A stretch of DNA of 64,000 nucleotides from IOR16 sp963521065 (lineage in GTDB: Bacteria > Bacillota > Clostridia > Peptostreptococcales > Anaerovoracaceae): the NCBI GenBank assembly GCA_963521065.1, contig CAUQTI010000002.1, positions 186,001-250,000 on the forward strand. The letters run 5' to 3'. This document shows, piece by piece, positions 26,136-34,812 of this stretch (position 1 is the stretch's first letter; each line of letters starts with the position of its first letter). A program made the translations under genes and the position numbers. The notes under the pieces were generated by a model. That model saw nothing but the letters and a program-made list of their open reading frames with translations, was not told where the DNA came from and searched no databases.

Positions 26136-26546
26136 TTAATCGCCGAATAAAATTTTCTCAAGGCTGTAAGCCTCAAGCTCTTCATCCAACTTCTTCTGAA
26201 TGGAGGTCAGGTGAATGTGGGCGCGGCAAACTGTCTTATTATGGACTTTACACCATAAGCACTGGTATCCCGGCTTCATGCAAGAGCTCACTGCGTGATC
26301 CCCTTCCATAATATGAATTAACTGCAGCAGTGATACCTGTTTTAGTTCGGCAGCTAAAATACAACCGCCTTCTGCTCCCCGCAAAATATGAATCAAGCCT
26401 CCTTTTTGAAGCTTTTTCAAAATCTTATAAGCAAATTGCTGAGGAATTTGTTCCCCTCTGGCCAGTTCTGTCGCAGTAATGCGGTTCCCATCTGCTAATG
26501 CTCGTAAAATCCGCATTGCATAATCTGTTTCCTTCGTGATCAGCAA
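26136..26546 (-). CDS. Rrf2 family Fe-S cluster regulator
   Basis: A 136-residue Rrf2 regulator with an N-terminal winged helix (TDYAMRILRALADG; IPQQFAYKILKKLQKGGLI; RGAEGGC wing). The cysteine set C89, C96, C99, C107 (CMKPGYQCLWC and KTVC) is likely to bind an Fe-S cluster, as in IscR, NsrR or RsrR. It lies 77 bases upstream of the acyl-CoA dehydrogenase fusion on the same strand, so it probably controls that gene and the flavodiiron protein in response to O2, NO or cluster supply. Its own promoter contains an IscR type 1-like dyad. Confidence 0.87.
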   Translation of the reverse strand: MLITKETDYAMRILRALADGNRITATELARGEQIPQQFAYKILKKLQKGGLIHILRGAEGGCILAAELKQVSLLQLIHIMEGDHAVSSCMKPGYQCLWCKVHNKTVCRAHIHLTSIQKKLDEELEAYSLEKILFGD

Positions 26547-26571
26547 TCAAAAACTCCTCCTTTTTAGAATT

Positions 26572-26604
26572 ACCTTACTATACTGTACAAAATTTGTCAA
26601 GTAT
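26572..26604 (-). promoter_or_regulatory. Rrf2 gene promoter with IscR type 1-like site
   Basis: TTGACA (26595-26600) and TAAGGT (26572-26577) are 17 bp apart. A 25-bp dyad at 26580-26604 has outer arms ATACT/AGTAT and inner GAC/GTA. It matches the known IscR type 1 consensus at about 21 of 25 positions by eye. It overlaps the -35 element, so autorepression is expected. Confidence 0.6.
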
Positions 26605-26835
26605 ATTTCTATAAAATAACAGAATTATCTCATTATTTTACAAGTAAGAGAGCTATCGTTTTCCCGCTTGAAGGGATTAAGCGCTTTTTTACATGCATCC
26701 CGAACAAATGACAATAAATTTCATATTATAATATAAGGCAAGCTGCTTTTAGTTTGCTTTAAACCAATGCAATAAATTCGCTTTCCGTGCATTACTCAGG
26801 AAACAGTTTATTGCCCTTGAAAGGGGAATTTCCTT

Positions 26836-28185
26836 TTGTATCATTGTTCTTATGGCCTTACAGGTCAAGTGATCTTGCCCTCGGACTTCGATTATGCCGA
26901 AGCGCGGCAAGGATACAACAGAGCAATTCAGCAATATCCTTTGATTATAAATTATTGTTTTAATAAATTTGATGTGAGAAATGCAATAAATTGGTCCCTC
27001 CAAAACGGCGTACCGATTCGAGTTCGAAACGGCGGTCACAATTACGAGGGATACTCTAACGGCGACTGCACACTTGTGATTGATGTCAGTAACATGAACC
27101 ACATGCAGCTAGATGAAGAAGGCGGACGCCTTACAGTAGAAGGCGGTGTAACGAATGGGCAGGTTTATGAATTTTTAGCACCAACCGGCTATCCCTTCCC
27201 CGGAGGGACCTGCCCGACGGTCGGCTTGGGAGGCTATGCTTCGGGCGGCGGCTGGGGAATGTCCTGCCGTTATTTCGGACTCGGCTGTGACAGCCTTGAA
27301 GAGATTGAACTTGTCAATGCAAAAGGGTGCTTTATCAAAGCAAACAGCTGCTGTAATGCAGATCTCTTTTGGGCGTGCCGCGGTGCAGGCGGAGGAAATT
27401 TTGGAGTAATTGTATCAATGAAATTCAAACTCCCTCCTAAAGTGGAACAAGTCACCTTAATCCAGATTGAATACCCGAATGGATCGGCGTTGGAGCAAGC
27501 GTCCTTTCTCTCACTTTGGCAAAGCTGGCTTGCAGAGGCAGATCAGAGAATTACACTGCTTTCAAGACTTTATAATTCTGCTCAAAATGGAACGGGAATT
27601 CTTGCGAGAGGAATCTTTTACGGTCAGCCCGATGAAGCAGAGCCTCTTCTTCAACCCCTTCTAAGTCTGCCGGGGGTGCAGTACACGTTAGAAGCCATGT
27701 CCTTTTTTGAAGCGGTAAGCCAAGTCGGAAGCACGTATCCTCCTTTTGAAAAGTTTCAGGCCGTCAGCCGTTTTGTGTTAAGAAATTTGCGAGAAAGAGA
27801 AATCTCTAATGTAGTTTCGCTCCTCACTCCTCGTCCGCAAGGTTCTGTCTTTACCGGGCTGTCTCTATATGCACTGGGAGGTAGAGTTCAAGCGATAAAA
27901 AAGAATGAAACTGCATTTTTTTACCGCAGCGCACGATATATCATTTGGCTTGAAACCACATGGGAAGAAAATAGATATGCAAAAATAAATCGAAACTGGA
28001 TTAAACAACAGTTTCCAACCTTTGCTGCTGCAACTACCGGTTCCTATGTGAATTTTCCGTACAGCGGCCTTCCTTGTTATTTAGAAGAATACTATGGTTC
28101 CCACGTTACGGCTTTGAAAGCAATCAAAGAAAAATATGATCCTTGCAATCGCTTTTGTTTTCCTCAAGGAATGAGCAGATGTTAA
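26836..28185 (+). CDS. BBE-type FAD-linked oxidase with bicovalent flavin residues
   Basis: A 449-residue protein of the berberine-bridge/vanillyl-alcohol oxidase fold. His68 in RNGGHNYEG and Cys126 in GGTCPTVGLGG are the residues that attach FAD at two positions in related oxidases, and the GGYASGGGWGM motif follows. The C-terminal BBE segment is visible as YYGSHVTALKAIKEKYDPCNRFCFPQGM. No signal peptide is apparent. These enzymes usually oxidise sugars or alcohols with O2, so the role in an anaerobe is unclear. The start is TTG at 26836, eight bases after AAAGGGG. The gene stands alone, facing away from its neighbours. Confidence 0.85.
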   Translation: MYHCSYGLTGQVILPSDFDYAEARQGYNRAIQQYPLIINYCFNKFDVRNAINWSLQNGVPIRVRNGGHNYEGYSNGDCTLVIDVSNMNHMQLDEEGGRLTVEGGVTNGQVYEFLAPTGYPFPGGTCPTVGLGGYASGGGWGMSCRYFGLGCDSLEEIELVNAKGCFIKANSCCNADLFWACRGAGGGNFGVIVSMKFKLPPKVEQVTLIQIEYPNGSALEQASFLSLWQSWLAEADQRITLLSRLYNSAQNGTGILARGIFYGQPDEAEPLLQPLLSLPGVQYTLEAMSFFEAVSQVGSTYPPFEKFQAVSRFVLRNLREREISNVVSLLTPRPQGSVFTGLSLYALGGRVQAIKKNETAFFYRSARYIIWLETTWEENRYAKINRNWIKQQFPTFAAATTGSYVNFPYSGLPCYLEEYYGSHVTALKAIKEKYDPCNRFCFPQGMSRC

Positions 28186-28210
28186 TTCCTTTTCTTTAAG
28201 AAAGCATAGA

Positions 28211-28256
28211 AAAGAGGCGGTCTCTCACTTTTATTTTGACAGCGCCTCTTTTTTTA
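28211..28256. terminator. bidirectional terminator between oxidase and histidine kinase
   Basis: The AAAGAGGCG/CGCCTCTTT stem with a 23-base loop and a run of T follows the oxidase. It can also end the minus-strand kinase transcript. Confidence 0.8.
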
Positions 28257-28357
28257 TTTCATATTTTTGTGTTCATCTGCCCTCTCCTATAACAAGCTCT
28301 TCAAGATTATAAGAGGAAAGTCCGAAATTACGCTTTTTCTGTACTGAAATAGCATGG

Positions 28358-29740
28358 TTACTTTTTAGGGAAAGTGACCATAAACCGTGTGCCGCTTCCT
28401 TCTGCACTTTCAACTGCAATCCGCCCATCATGCGCCTCAACAATCGATTTTGCAATGGTCAATCCAATTCCTGCTCCGCCGGTTTTTCTGTTTCGAGAGC
28501 GTTCTGTGCGGTAAAAGCGCTTAAAAATATCCGGTAAATCTTTTTCTGAAATACCAATGCCGTTGTCTTCAATAATCACCACACCGTCCGAAAGCTCATC
28601 CTTTACCTCAATGTGTATTTTCCCACCATCTGGTGTATATTTTATTGCATTGGAGAGCAGGTTGGTTATTACCTGAATGATTCGAGCTTTATCAGCAGGA
28701 ACAACAGAAGCTGTCCCATCTATTTGTATTTTAATCTTCTTATTATCCGCTTCTTTTTCAAAATTTAAGAAAACCGCGTGAACCGTCTCCAAAAGCTCCA
28801 CATCCGTAATATTAAGCGTAACATTTTCTTGCTCCAATTTTGCCAAACGATTCAAATCAGCAATTAAACTGCCCAATCGTTTTACTTCATCCAAGCACCC
28901 ATTTAACCGCTCCGGTGTAGGCTCCCAAAGGCCTTCTGCCATCGCCTCTAAATGAGAATGAATTGCCGTAAGCGGTGTACGGAGCTCGTGTGCAATATCT
29001 GACGTAAGCTGTTTGCGGTATTGCTCCTGCCTGCTGAGCGCCCCTGCCATATCGTTAATGGAAGAAATTAGTTTACTCAGCTCTTGGGTTTTTGTTTCAC
29101 TTTCAAACCGAATATTATAATTGCCCGCGGCTATCTGCTCCGCAATTTCTGCGGTTTTTGTAATCGGGCGTGCAATTCGGTAAGCAAGAAGTCCCCCTGT
29201 GATGATTGATACTGCACAGGAAGCAATACCGATGAGTAACAGAAGCGCATTCATTGCATTGATAAATCGAAATTCATTCTCTTTTAAAAAATACGGACCG
29301 TAAGATTTAATCGATACCGATCCAATTTTTTGCTCCTCCTGCTTCAGATCATACGAATATGTGTGAAATCCTTCTGTATTTTTCCTCTGGCTCATACGGG
29401 TGGTGATGTCACTCATTATCTGCTTGCAGAGGGCCATGTCGTGACTTTGCGCATCCCAAATCATCTCTCCCGAGCCATCGTAAACAGATAAAACATATCC
29501 GTCATATAAAGAATACATACCGATTGTATGAAGATACTCTAAATCCCAGCTCCGATTCATTTCATGATACAGTTTTTCTAAGTCATCCACAATTTTTTTA
29601 CGCTGTTCTTGTTCTTGGCTGATAATATATTCCTCAAACTGCCGATTTACTGCTACATTGGCAAACAAGCTTACGAGAGCAACCATCACCAAAACAATTG
29701 TCAAAATATATAAGGAAAGCTGAGACCGCAAAGTTTTCAT
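28358..29740 (-). CDS. sensor histidine kinase
   Basis: A 460-residue membrane kinase. A first helix (about 8-28) and a second (about 163-188) flank an extracytoplasmic sensor region of about 135 residues. HAMP follows (YRIARPITKTAEIAEQIAAGNYNIRF), then the dimerisation domain with phospho-His in SDIAHELRTPLTA and the catalytic domain (NLLSNAIKYTPDG, DNGIGISEKDLPDIFKRFYR, GGAGIGLTI). Its start overlaps the response regulator stop by four bases, so the two are co-translated. Signal unknown. Neighbouring copper genes make metal or envelope stress plausible, but no motif proves it. Confidence 0.93.
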   Translation of the reverse strand: MKTLRSQLSLYILTIVLVMVALVSLFANVAVNRQFEEYIISQEQEQRKKIVDDLEKLYHEMNRSWDLEYLHTIGMYSLYDGYVLSVYDGSGEMIWDAQSHDMALCKQIMSDITTRMSQRKNTEGFHTYSYDLKQEEQKIGSVSIKSYGPYFLKENEFRFINAMNALLLLIGIASCAVSIITGGLLAYRIARPITKTAEIAEQIAAGNYNIRFESETKTQELSKLISSINDMAGALSRQEQYRKQLTSDIAHELRTPLTAIHSHLEAMAEGLWEPTPERLNGCLDEVKRLGSLIADLNRLAKLEQENVTLNITDVELLETVHAVFLNFEKEADNKKIKIQIDGTASVVPADKARIIQVITNLLSNAIKYTPDGGKIHIEVKDELSDGVVIIEDNGIGISEKDLPDIFKRFYRTERSRNRKTGGAGIGLTIAKSIVEAHDGRIAVESAEGSGTRFMVTFPKK

Positions 29741-30444
29741 TCAGTTCCTCCAAACCTGTAACCTAATCCATGTACTGTCAATATGTAGACAGGATTTTTT
29801 GCATCATCTTCAATTTTTTGACGGATATTTTTTACATGACTGTCAATTGCCCTGTCGTAGCCGTCAAAGTCATCACCAAGTGCAATAGAAATCAGCTCTT
29901 CTCGGGTAAATACCTTCCCGGGATATTTCACCAATGCAGAAAGGATTTTTAGCTCGCTTGGAGTGAGCATAAACGTATTATTTTGTTTCAGTAAAACCCC
30001 TTTTTCAAAATCGATTACCAAGTCGCCGTGATTCCAAGAATTTCTTACTGTTAATGGAAGCAAATCATCCGAGGCTCTTCGAAGCAAGGCTTCTACGCGG
30101 GCATACAGCTCTTTGAGGCCAAACGGCTTTGTAATATAATCATCTGCACCAAGCCCAAGCCCAAGCACCACATTCTCTTCCTCAATCTTAGCGGTAAGCA
30201 TGATAATCGGCACACGGGATTTTTTTCGAATTTGAACACATACTTCTTCACCCGAAAGTCCTGGCATCATTAAATCCAAGATAACCAATGCAATATTCTG
30301 ATGGCCAAAGATATCTAACGCTTCACTCCCATTTTCTGCTGAAAAAACACGAAACCCTTTATTGGTCAGCAATGCGGATACCACCTCTACAATCTTTGGC
30401 TCATCATCTACAACTAAAATATTTTTAACCTCATTCTTCACCAT
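29737..30444 (-). CDS. OmpR/PhoB family response regulator
   Basis: A 235-residue regulator. The receiver domain has the phospho-Asp in LVILDLMMPGLSG (about residue 55) and the conserved Lys in ITKPFG. The winged helix C-terminal domain shows LTPSELKILSALVKYPGKVFTREELI and DSHVKNIRQKIEDD. It is paired with the kinase that follows. Targets may include the copper operon upstream on the same strand (30672-36859) or its own gene. OmpR-type 11-bp repeats also occur at 61953. Confidence 0.93.
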   Translation of the reverse strand: MVKNEVKNILVVDDEPKIVEVVSALLTNKGFRVFSAENGSEALDIFGHQNIALVILDLMMPGLSGEEVCVQIRKKSRVPIIMLTAKIEEENVVLGLGLGADDYITKPFGLKELYARVEALLRRASDDLLPLTVRNSWNHGDLVIDFEKGVLLKQNNTFMLTPSELKILSALVKYPGKVFTREELISIALGDDFDGYDRAIDSHVKNIRQKIEDDAKNPVYILTVHGLGYRFGGTE

Positions 30445-30671
30445 TCCGCCTCCCGCTTCCCACTATTTAATTCACTTCACTGCATTTTTCTGTTGCATAC
30501 AAACTGTGGATTCAGCCTTGCGACTGTAAGACTCTGTTTTGATTGCATCAGAAAAAACAATCTCTTTCTTTCATTTTTTGTTTCATTATAATACCTTGAA
30601 TCATTCATGGCAAGCGCAGTGCGGCTGTGTTTTAGATAATATGCAATATTAGATTTTCACTGTAAAATTTC

Positions 30672-31391
30672 CTACTGCAGATTAAATGGTTTCAAAAATT
30701 TATACACTTCCTTTTCCATTGCCCCCATCCCTACATTGACCGTAGTATAGAGCCAGCCTTCCACCTTTTCAGGATCCACGCCTGCAGCAATCAGCGGCTC
30801 TGGATTCAGGACAAATACAATGTCTTTATCTTGCGATTCTTTCGTAACGCGGTTAAATTGCATATCCTTCGCCCATTCAAACAGATTTCCATTCCCAAGA
30901 TTTACATTAAAGTGATCCAGTGCAGTATGGTATCCGATAGAATCAGGTGATTTACGAAGCACTTTCTCATACGCCTCCAATGGTGTAGAGGCCACCTGCC
31001 CAGCAGATTTTCCATCTCCAAATTTCGTCCCTACCGCAAGCACGCTATCATTCATCTCATAATAGTCCGGTAGCTTCGCTATATCCAGTCCCGCATTTTC
31101 AAACGGTGCAATATCAAATTGTAATACGACATCTTTTGATCTGTCGCTGTTTTCCTCACCACTCCACTGAAACCGAACCGATTGGTCCGGCGCTTCCAGC
31201 GACCAAGCAGCGTTTTCTTCCTTCACTACGTTATCTGCTGATGCGGTTAAAATCTTTTCAAAGGAAACGACGGATTCCGTTCCGACTACATCAAGACTTC
31301 CTCCTGCCGTTTTAACGATAAAGCTTAAAATACCTGCAACAACAATCAAAGCAATCCCTAATGCTACACTAGTCTTTCTCTTGTGATTCAT
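30672..31391 (-). CDS. membrane-anchored protein of unknown function, coupled to copA
   Basis: A 239-residue protein with one N-terminal hydrophobic helix (about 10-28) and a large extracytoplasmic domain. No lipobox cysteine is seen, so it is probably anchored by the helix. The domain ends VGMGAMEKEVYKFLKPFNLQ and has repeated acidic loops, with no cysteine or His-Met cluster. Its ATG overlaps the copA stop by four bases (ATGA), so it is translated with the copper pump. I do not recognise a family. A role in handling exported copper is suggested only by the coupling. Confidence 0.65.
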   Translation of the reverse strand: MNHKRKTSVALGIALIVVAGILSFIVKTAGGSLDVVGTESVVSFEKILTASADNVVKEENAAWSLEAPDQSVRFQWSGEENSDRSKDVVLQFDIAPFENAGLDIAKLPDYYEMNDSVLAVGTKFGDGKSAGQVASTPLEAYEKVLRKSPDSIGYHTALDHFNVNLGNGNLFEWAKDMQFNRVTKESQDKDIVFVLNPEPLIAAGVDPEKVEGWLYTTVNVGMGAMEKEVYKFLKPFNLQ

Positions 31392-33880
31392 ATCGAAGCC
31401 TCCGTTTCTGTGTCAACCGTAACCTTAAACCGTTTCAATCTCAACGCGTTGGCAAGAACGGAAACGGAACTCAAGCTCATCGCTGCGGCTGCAAAGATAG
31501 GGTTAAGAAGAGGACCTCCAAATAGATATAAAACACCCGCAGCAATTGGAATGCCGATTACATTATAGCCAAAGGCCCAAAATAGGTTCTGCTTAATATT
31601 TTGAATGGTTTTTTTGCTCAGTAAAATCCCTGTGGGAACATCCATCAGATCGGAGCGCATCAGGACAATATCTGCGGACTCCATCGCAACGTCAGTCCCT
31701 GATCCGATTGCAATACCAATATCTGCTTGTGCCAATGCCGGTGCGTCATTGATTCCGTCTCCAACCATCGCAACCTTGCGTCCCTGCCCTTGCAGTTTTT
31801 TCACTTCATTTGATTTATCCTGAGGAAGCACCTCGGCCAATACATGGTCGATGCCAACCTGCTTGGCAATTGCTGCGGCTGTCTTTTTGTTATCGCCCGT
31901 AATCATCGCTACCTCAATCCCCATCTTATGCAGTTGTCTGATTGCCATACGGCTGCTTTGCTTTACAACATCCGCTACAGCAACGATTCCTGACAGCGTT
32001 CCATCCATGGCTACATACATCGGTGTCTTTCCTTCCTCTGCCAGCCTGTCACTGATGTCCTTCATCGCATTCAGTGAAATACCACGTTCTTCCATCAGCT
32101 TACAGTTTCCGGCCAGCACCAGTGTTCCGTCAATCTTCGCTTCGATTCCTCTTCCGGTAAAAGACTCAAACGTTTCTATATTAGATAGCTTCAGTCCTGC
32201 ATCCTCTGCACCATGAACAATGGCCTGACCTAAAGGATGCTCTGAGCCTTTTTCTGCGGAAGCGGTTAGGCGAAGAAGCTCATTTTCATTTCTACCGCCC
32301 AAGGCAAGCACATCTGTCACAGTAGGCTTCCCTTCGGTAATGGTTCCCGTTTTGTCAAATATAATTGTATTGATTTTATGTGCCGACTCCAACGCCTGCC
32401 CACCTTTGATTAAAATACCGTTCTCTGCACCCTTTCCAGTTCCTACCATAATTGCAGTCGGCGTAGCCAGCCCTAAAGCACACGGACAAGCGATTACCAA
32501 AACTGCAACAAAGATAGTGAATGCAAACTCTAAATCTCCGCCGGAACCGAAATACCAGGCAATCCCGGACAGAGCCGCAATTACACACACAATCGGTACA
32601 AAATATCCGGATACAATATCCGCCATTTGCGCAATGGGTGCTTTTGAACCCTGCGCATCTTCGACCAGCTTGATAATTTGTGCCAATGCCGTATCACTCC
32701 CAATTTTCTCTGCTTTAAAGCGAATGACTCCTGTCGTGTTCAAAGAGGCTGTATATACAGGATCTCCTGCCTTTTTATCTACCGGCATGCTTTCTCCTGT
32801 CAGCATGGATTCATCAATCGCCGTGTGTCCCTCAATGACCGATCCATCCACCGGTATTTTTGCACCAGGTTTCACGATAATAATATCGCCGATTTCCACC
32901 TCTTCAATCGGAATTTCTTTTTCTATACCATCCTGTAAAATAATTGCGGTCTTCGGAGCAAGCCCCATCAGTTTCTTGATAGCTTCACTCGTTCTCCCCT
33001 TTGCAACGGATTCAAGCGTTTTTCCCAGGAGGATTAAGGTAATAATAACGCCGGCGGTCTCGTAATACAGATGATCAACCCCTTCGAAGCTGCCACTTGC
33101 GATTAACCATGTATTGTACAAGCTATAAAGGACAGCAGCGGTCGTACCAATGGCAATGAGAGAATCCATATTTGGACTGCGCTGCCACAGTGATTTAAAA
33201 CCTATCGTGTAGAATTTGTGTCCGACACCGATGACAGGTACTACGAATAACAGCTCTGCCAACGCATAGAGCAAGGGATATCTCATCGGGTCGATTCCTG
33301 CCGGAAATGGCAATGCAATCACACTAATCATCGGTGCCATAGCAATGTATAAAAGCGGGAGTGAAAAAACAGCCGAAACAATAAATTTGGTCCAAAGGGT
33401 TTTAATCTCCCTTTGCTTCCGTTGCCGGTCTTCATCTGCCGTGTCCTGCTTATCGATTTCTAAAGCTTCATATCCAGCCTTCTCAATTGCTTCTCGAATC
33501 GCGGATAATCGAACCGTCTGAGGCTCGTATTCTACAGCAGCCTTCTCTGTCGCAAAATTGACGGAAGCATTTTTTACGCCCTCCAGCTTCTTCAGCGCTT
33601 TTTCCACACGCTGCGCACAAGCCGCACAAGTCATACCTCCAATCGGAATCAGTACATTGCTGCTGTCCGTCTTTTCTATAACCTCATATCCTATTTTTTT
33701 AACGGCTTCTTTAATGGCAGGAAGTGATAACGCATCTGCATTGTATTCTACGAAAAGTTTTTCACTTGCGAGATTTACAGAAGCTTGCTCCACCCCGGAA
33801 AGCTTTCCTATCGTTTTTTCAATTCTCTGTGCGCATGCAGCACAAGTCATACCTCTGATATTCAATACTTGGCTATTCAT
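31388..33880 (-). CDS. copA: copper-exporting P1B-1 ATPase
   Basis: An 830-residue ATPase with two N-terminal HMA domains (GMTCAAC at residues 10-16 and 82-88). The membrane CPC lies in VIACPCALGLATPTA, with DKTGTIT, SEHPLG and GDGINDAPAL following. The final helices match the Cu(I) class: FWAFGYNVIGIPIAAG and MSLSSVSVLANALRL. It should pump Cu(I) out of the cytoplasm. It is downstream of the HMA-TauE/SafE fusion and DUF2318 genes on the same strand, with gaps of about 170 bases. No CsoR-type dyad is seen directly upstream. Confidence 0.95.
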   Translation of the reverse strand: MNSQVLNIRGMTCAACAQRIEKTIGKLSGVEQASVNLASEKLFVEYNADALSLPAIKEAVKKIGYEVIEKTDSSNVLIPIGGMTCAACAQRVEKALKKLEGVKNASVNFATEKAAVEYEPQTVRLSAIREAIEKAGYEALEIDKQDTADEDRQRKQREIKTLWTKFIVSAVFSLPLLYIAMAPMISVIALPFPAGIDPMRYPLLYALAELLFVVPVIGVGHKFYTIGFKSLWQRSPNMDSLIAIGTTAAVLYSLYNTWLIASGSFEGVDHLYYETAGVIITLILLGKTLESVAKGRTSEAIKKLMGLAPKTAIILQDGIEKEIPIEEVEIGDIIIVKPGAKIPVDGSVIEGHTAIDESMLTGESMPVDKKAGDPVYTASLNTTGVIRFKAEKIGSDTALAQIIKLVEDAQGSKAPIAQMADIVSGYFVPIVCVIAALSGIAWYFGSGGDLEFAFTIFVAVLVIACPCALGLATPTAIMVGTGKGAENGILIKGGQALESAHKINTIIFDKTGTITEGKPTVTDVLALGGRNENELLRLTASAEKGSEHPLGQAIVHGAEDAGLKLSNIETFESFTGRGIEAKIDGTLVLAGNCKLMEERGISLNAMKDISDRLAEEGKTPMYVAMDGTLSGIVAVADVVKQSSRMAIRQLHKMGIEVAMITGDNKKTAAAIAKQVGIDHVLAEVLPQDKSNEVKKLQGQGRKVAMVGDGINDAPALAQADIGIAIGSGTDVAMESADIVLMRSDLMDVPTGILLSKKTIQNIKQNLFWAFGYNVIGIPIAAGVLYLFGGPLLNPIFAAAAMSLSSVSVLANALRLKRFKVTVDTETEASI

Positions 33881-34051
33881 AATAAATCCTTTCCGAATTT
33901 TTGTGATTTCTATTTACATTCTAGCGCCGCAATCTTATGCTTTAGCGGACATGATAGATTTATCAACTATAAACTTTATTGTGGTCAAATTTGAATGAGA
34001 AAATTCTCCTATAAAAAATTATGCCCACCACCGAACGCATTTTCTCAACGA

Positions 34052-34591
34052 TTAATAGGATTGCTTCCAGTTAGAAAAGATCCCTTTCGATTCTTTCAGA
34101 AAATCATAAGAAAGTGTAATCGTATCCGCTGTTACAGCCTTGCTTTCTTCGAAAATAGGCCAAGGATTGCATCCGCCAGCTTCGACTTCAACACGATCCA
34201 TAGGGAATTTATTCCCACAGTTTTGACAAATTAATACATCCCCCTGCTGCTTATAATAACCATTCCCAGAATCGTAACACACCTGACAGGTATTGAATGC
34301 GGTTCGGATGCTTCCGTCAGATGCCTTTACCGCAACTACTTCTAAGCGAGTTCCGTCGATATCCATAGGATAAAATTTTGCAGTTTCGGATAATTCATTA
34401 ATTGGTATTACAATGTCTTGATCTGCCAGAACAACGGAAGGTGTATCCTCCGGTGCTTCTATTTCTTCGCTGTTTTTTCCGAATCCCCTGCCAAGCAATC
34501 CAATCCCTGCAATCAATAAAACAGCAAGCAGAGATATCGCAACTACCGAAGTTTTCTTTTTCTTCGAACGTCCGTCTTTTTTTTGAACCAT
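34052..34591 (-). CDS. DUF2318 membrane-anchored cysteine-rich protein
   Basis: A 179-residue protein with a basic N-terminus, one membrane helix (about 17-35) and an extracytoplasmic DUF2318-like domain. Metal or cluster ligands are NTCQVCYDSGNGYY, LICQNCGNKFPMD and GGCNPWPI. Proteins of this type accompany iron or copper transport systems and may hold heme or a metal. The start at 34591 follows AAAGGA by seven bases; the longer frame has a weaker site. It lies between copA and the HMA-TauE/SafE gene. Confidence 0.78.
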   Translation of the reverse strand: MVQKKDGRSKKKKTSVVAISLLAVLLIAGIGLLGRGFGKNSEEIEAPEDTPSVVLADQDIVIPINELSETAKFYPMDIDGTRLEVVAVKASDGSIRTAFNTCQVCYDSGNGYYKQQGDVLICQNCGNKFPMDRVEVEAGGCNPWPIFEESKAVTADTITLSYDFLKESKGIFSNWKQSY

Positions 34592-34643
34592 GAGTGTTTC
34601 CTTTCTTTTTCTTCTCATCAACGCCTTCTATAAATAACTAAAT

Positions 34644-34751
34644 TTAATCCTTTTCTTTTTTATCTTCCGGCTTATCTTTTATCAGAAAAGCTGCTGCTAA
34701 AATTCCGGCAAACGGTAAAATACAATGCCAGTGACTGATTAGAAATTCCAT
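34644..34751 (-). CDS. 35-residue single-helix membrane peptide
   Basis: A short gene starting ATG at 34751, ten bases after GGGAGG. The peptide has one hydrophobic helix (HWHCILPFAGILAAAFLI) and a charged tail (KDKPEDKKEKD). The HWHC motif at the start of the helix could bind copper or another soft metal. It lies between two copper-cluster genes on the same strand. It is too short for most gene finders, but the ribosome site and composition support it. Confidence 0.6.
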   Translation of the reverse strand: MEFLISHWHCILPFAGILAAAFLIKDKPEDKKEKD

Positions 34752-34812
34752 CTATTTTCAACCTCCCTACGCAATCTTTTTAATAAGTTAGAGCGAACCA
34801 AAGCATTGTGTT

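Noticed and set aside
26640..26690. Possible terminator or attenuator (CGCTT/AAGCG with a T run)
   Set aside because: No plus-strand gene lies upstream of it, and the 5-bp stem is too weak to claim a function.
32340..33065. Open frame of 241 residues on the plus strand across copA
   Set aside because: It mirrors the P-type ATPase on the other strand, with Ser/Pro/Ile-rich composition typical of a reverse-strand shadow.
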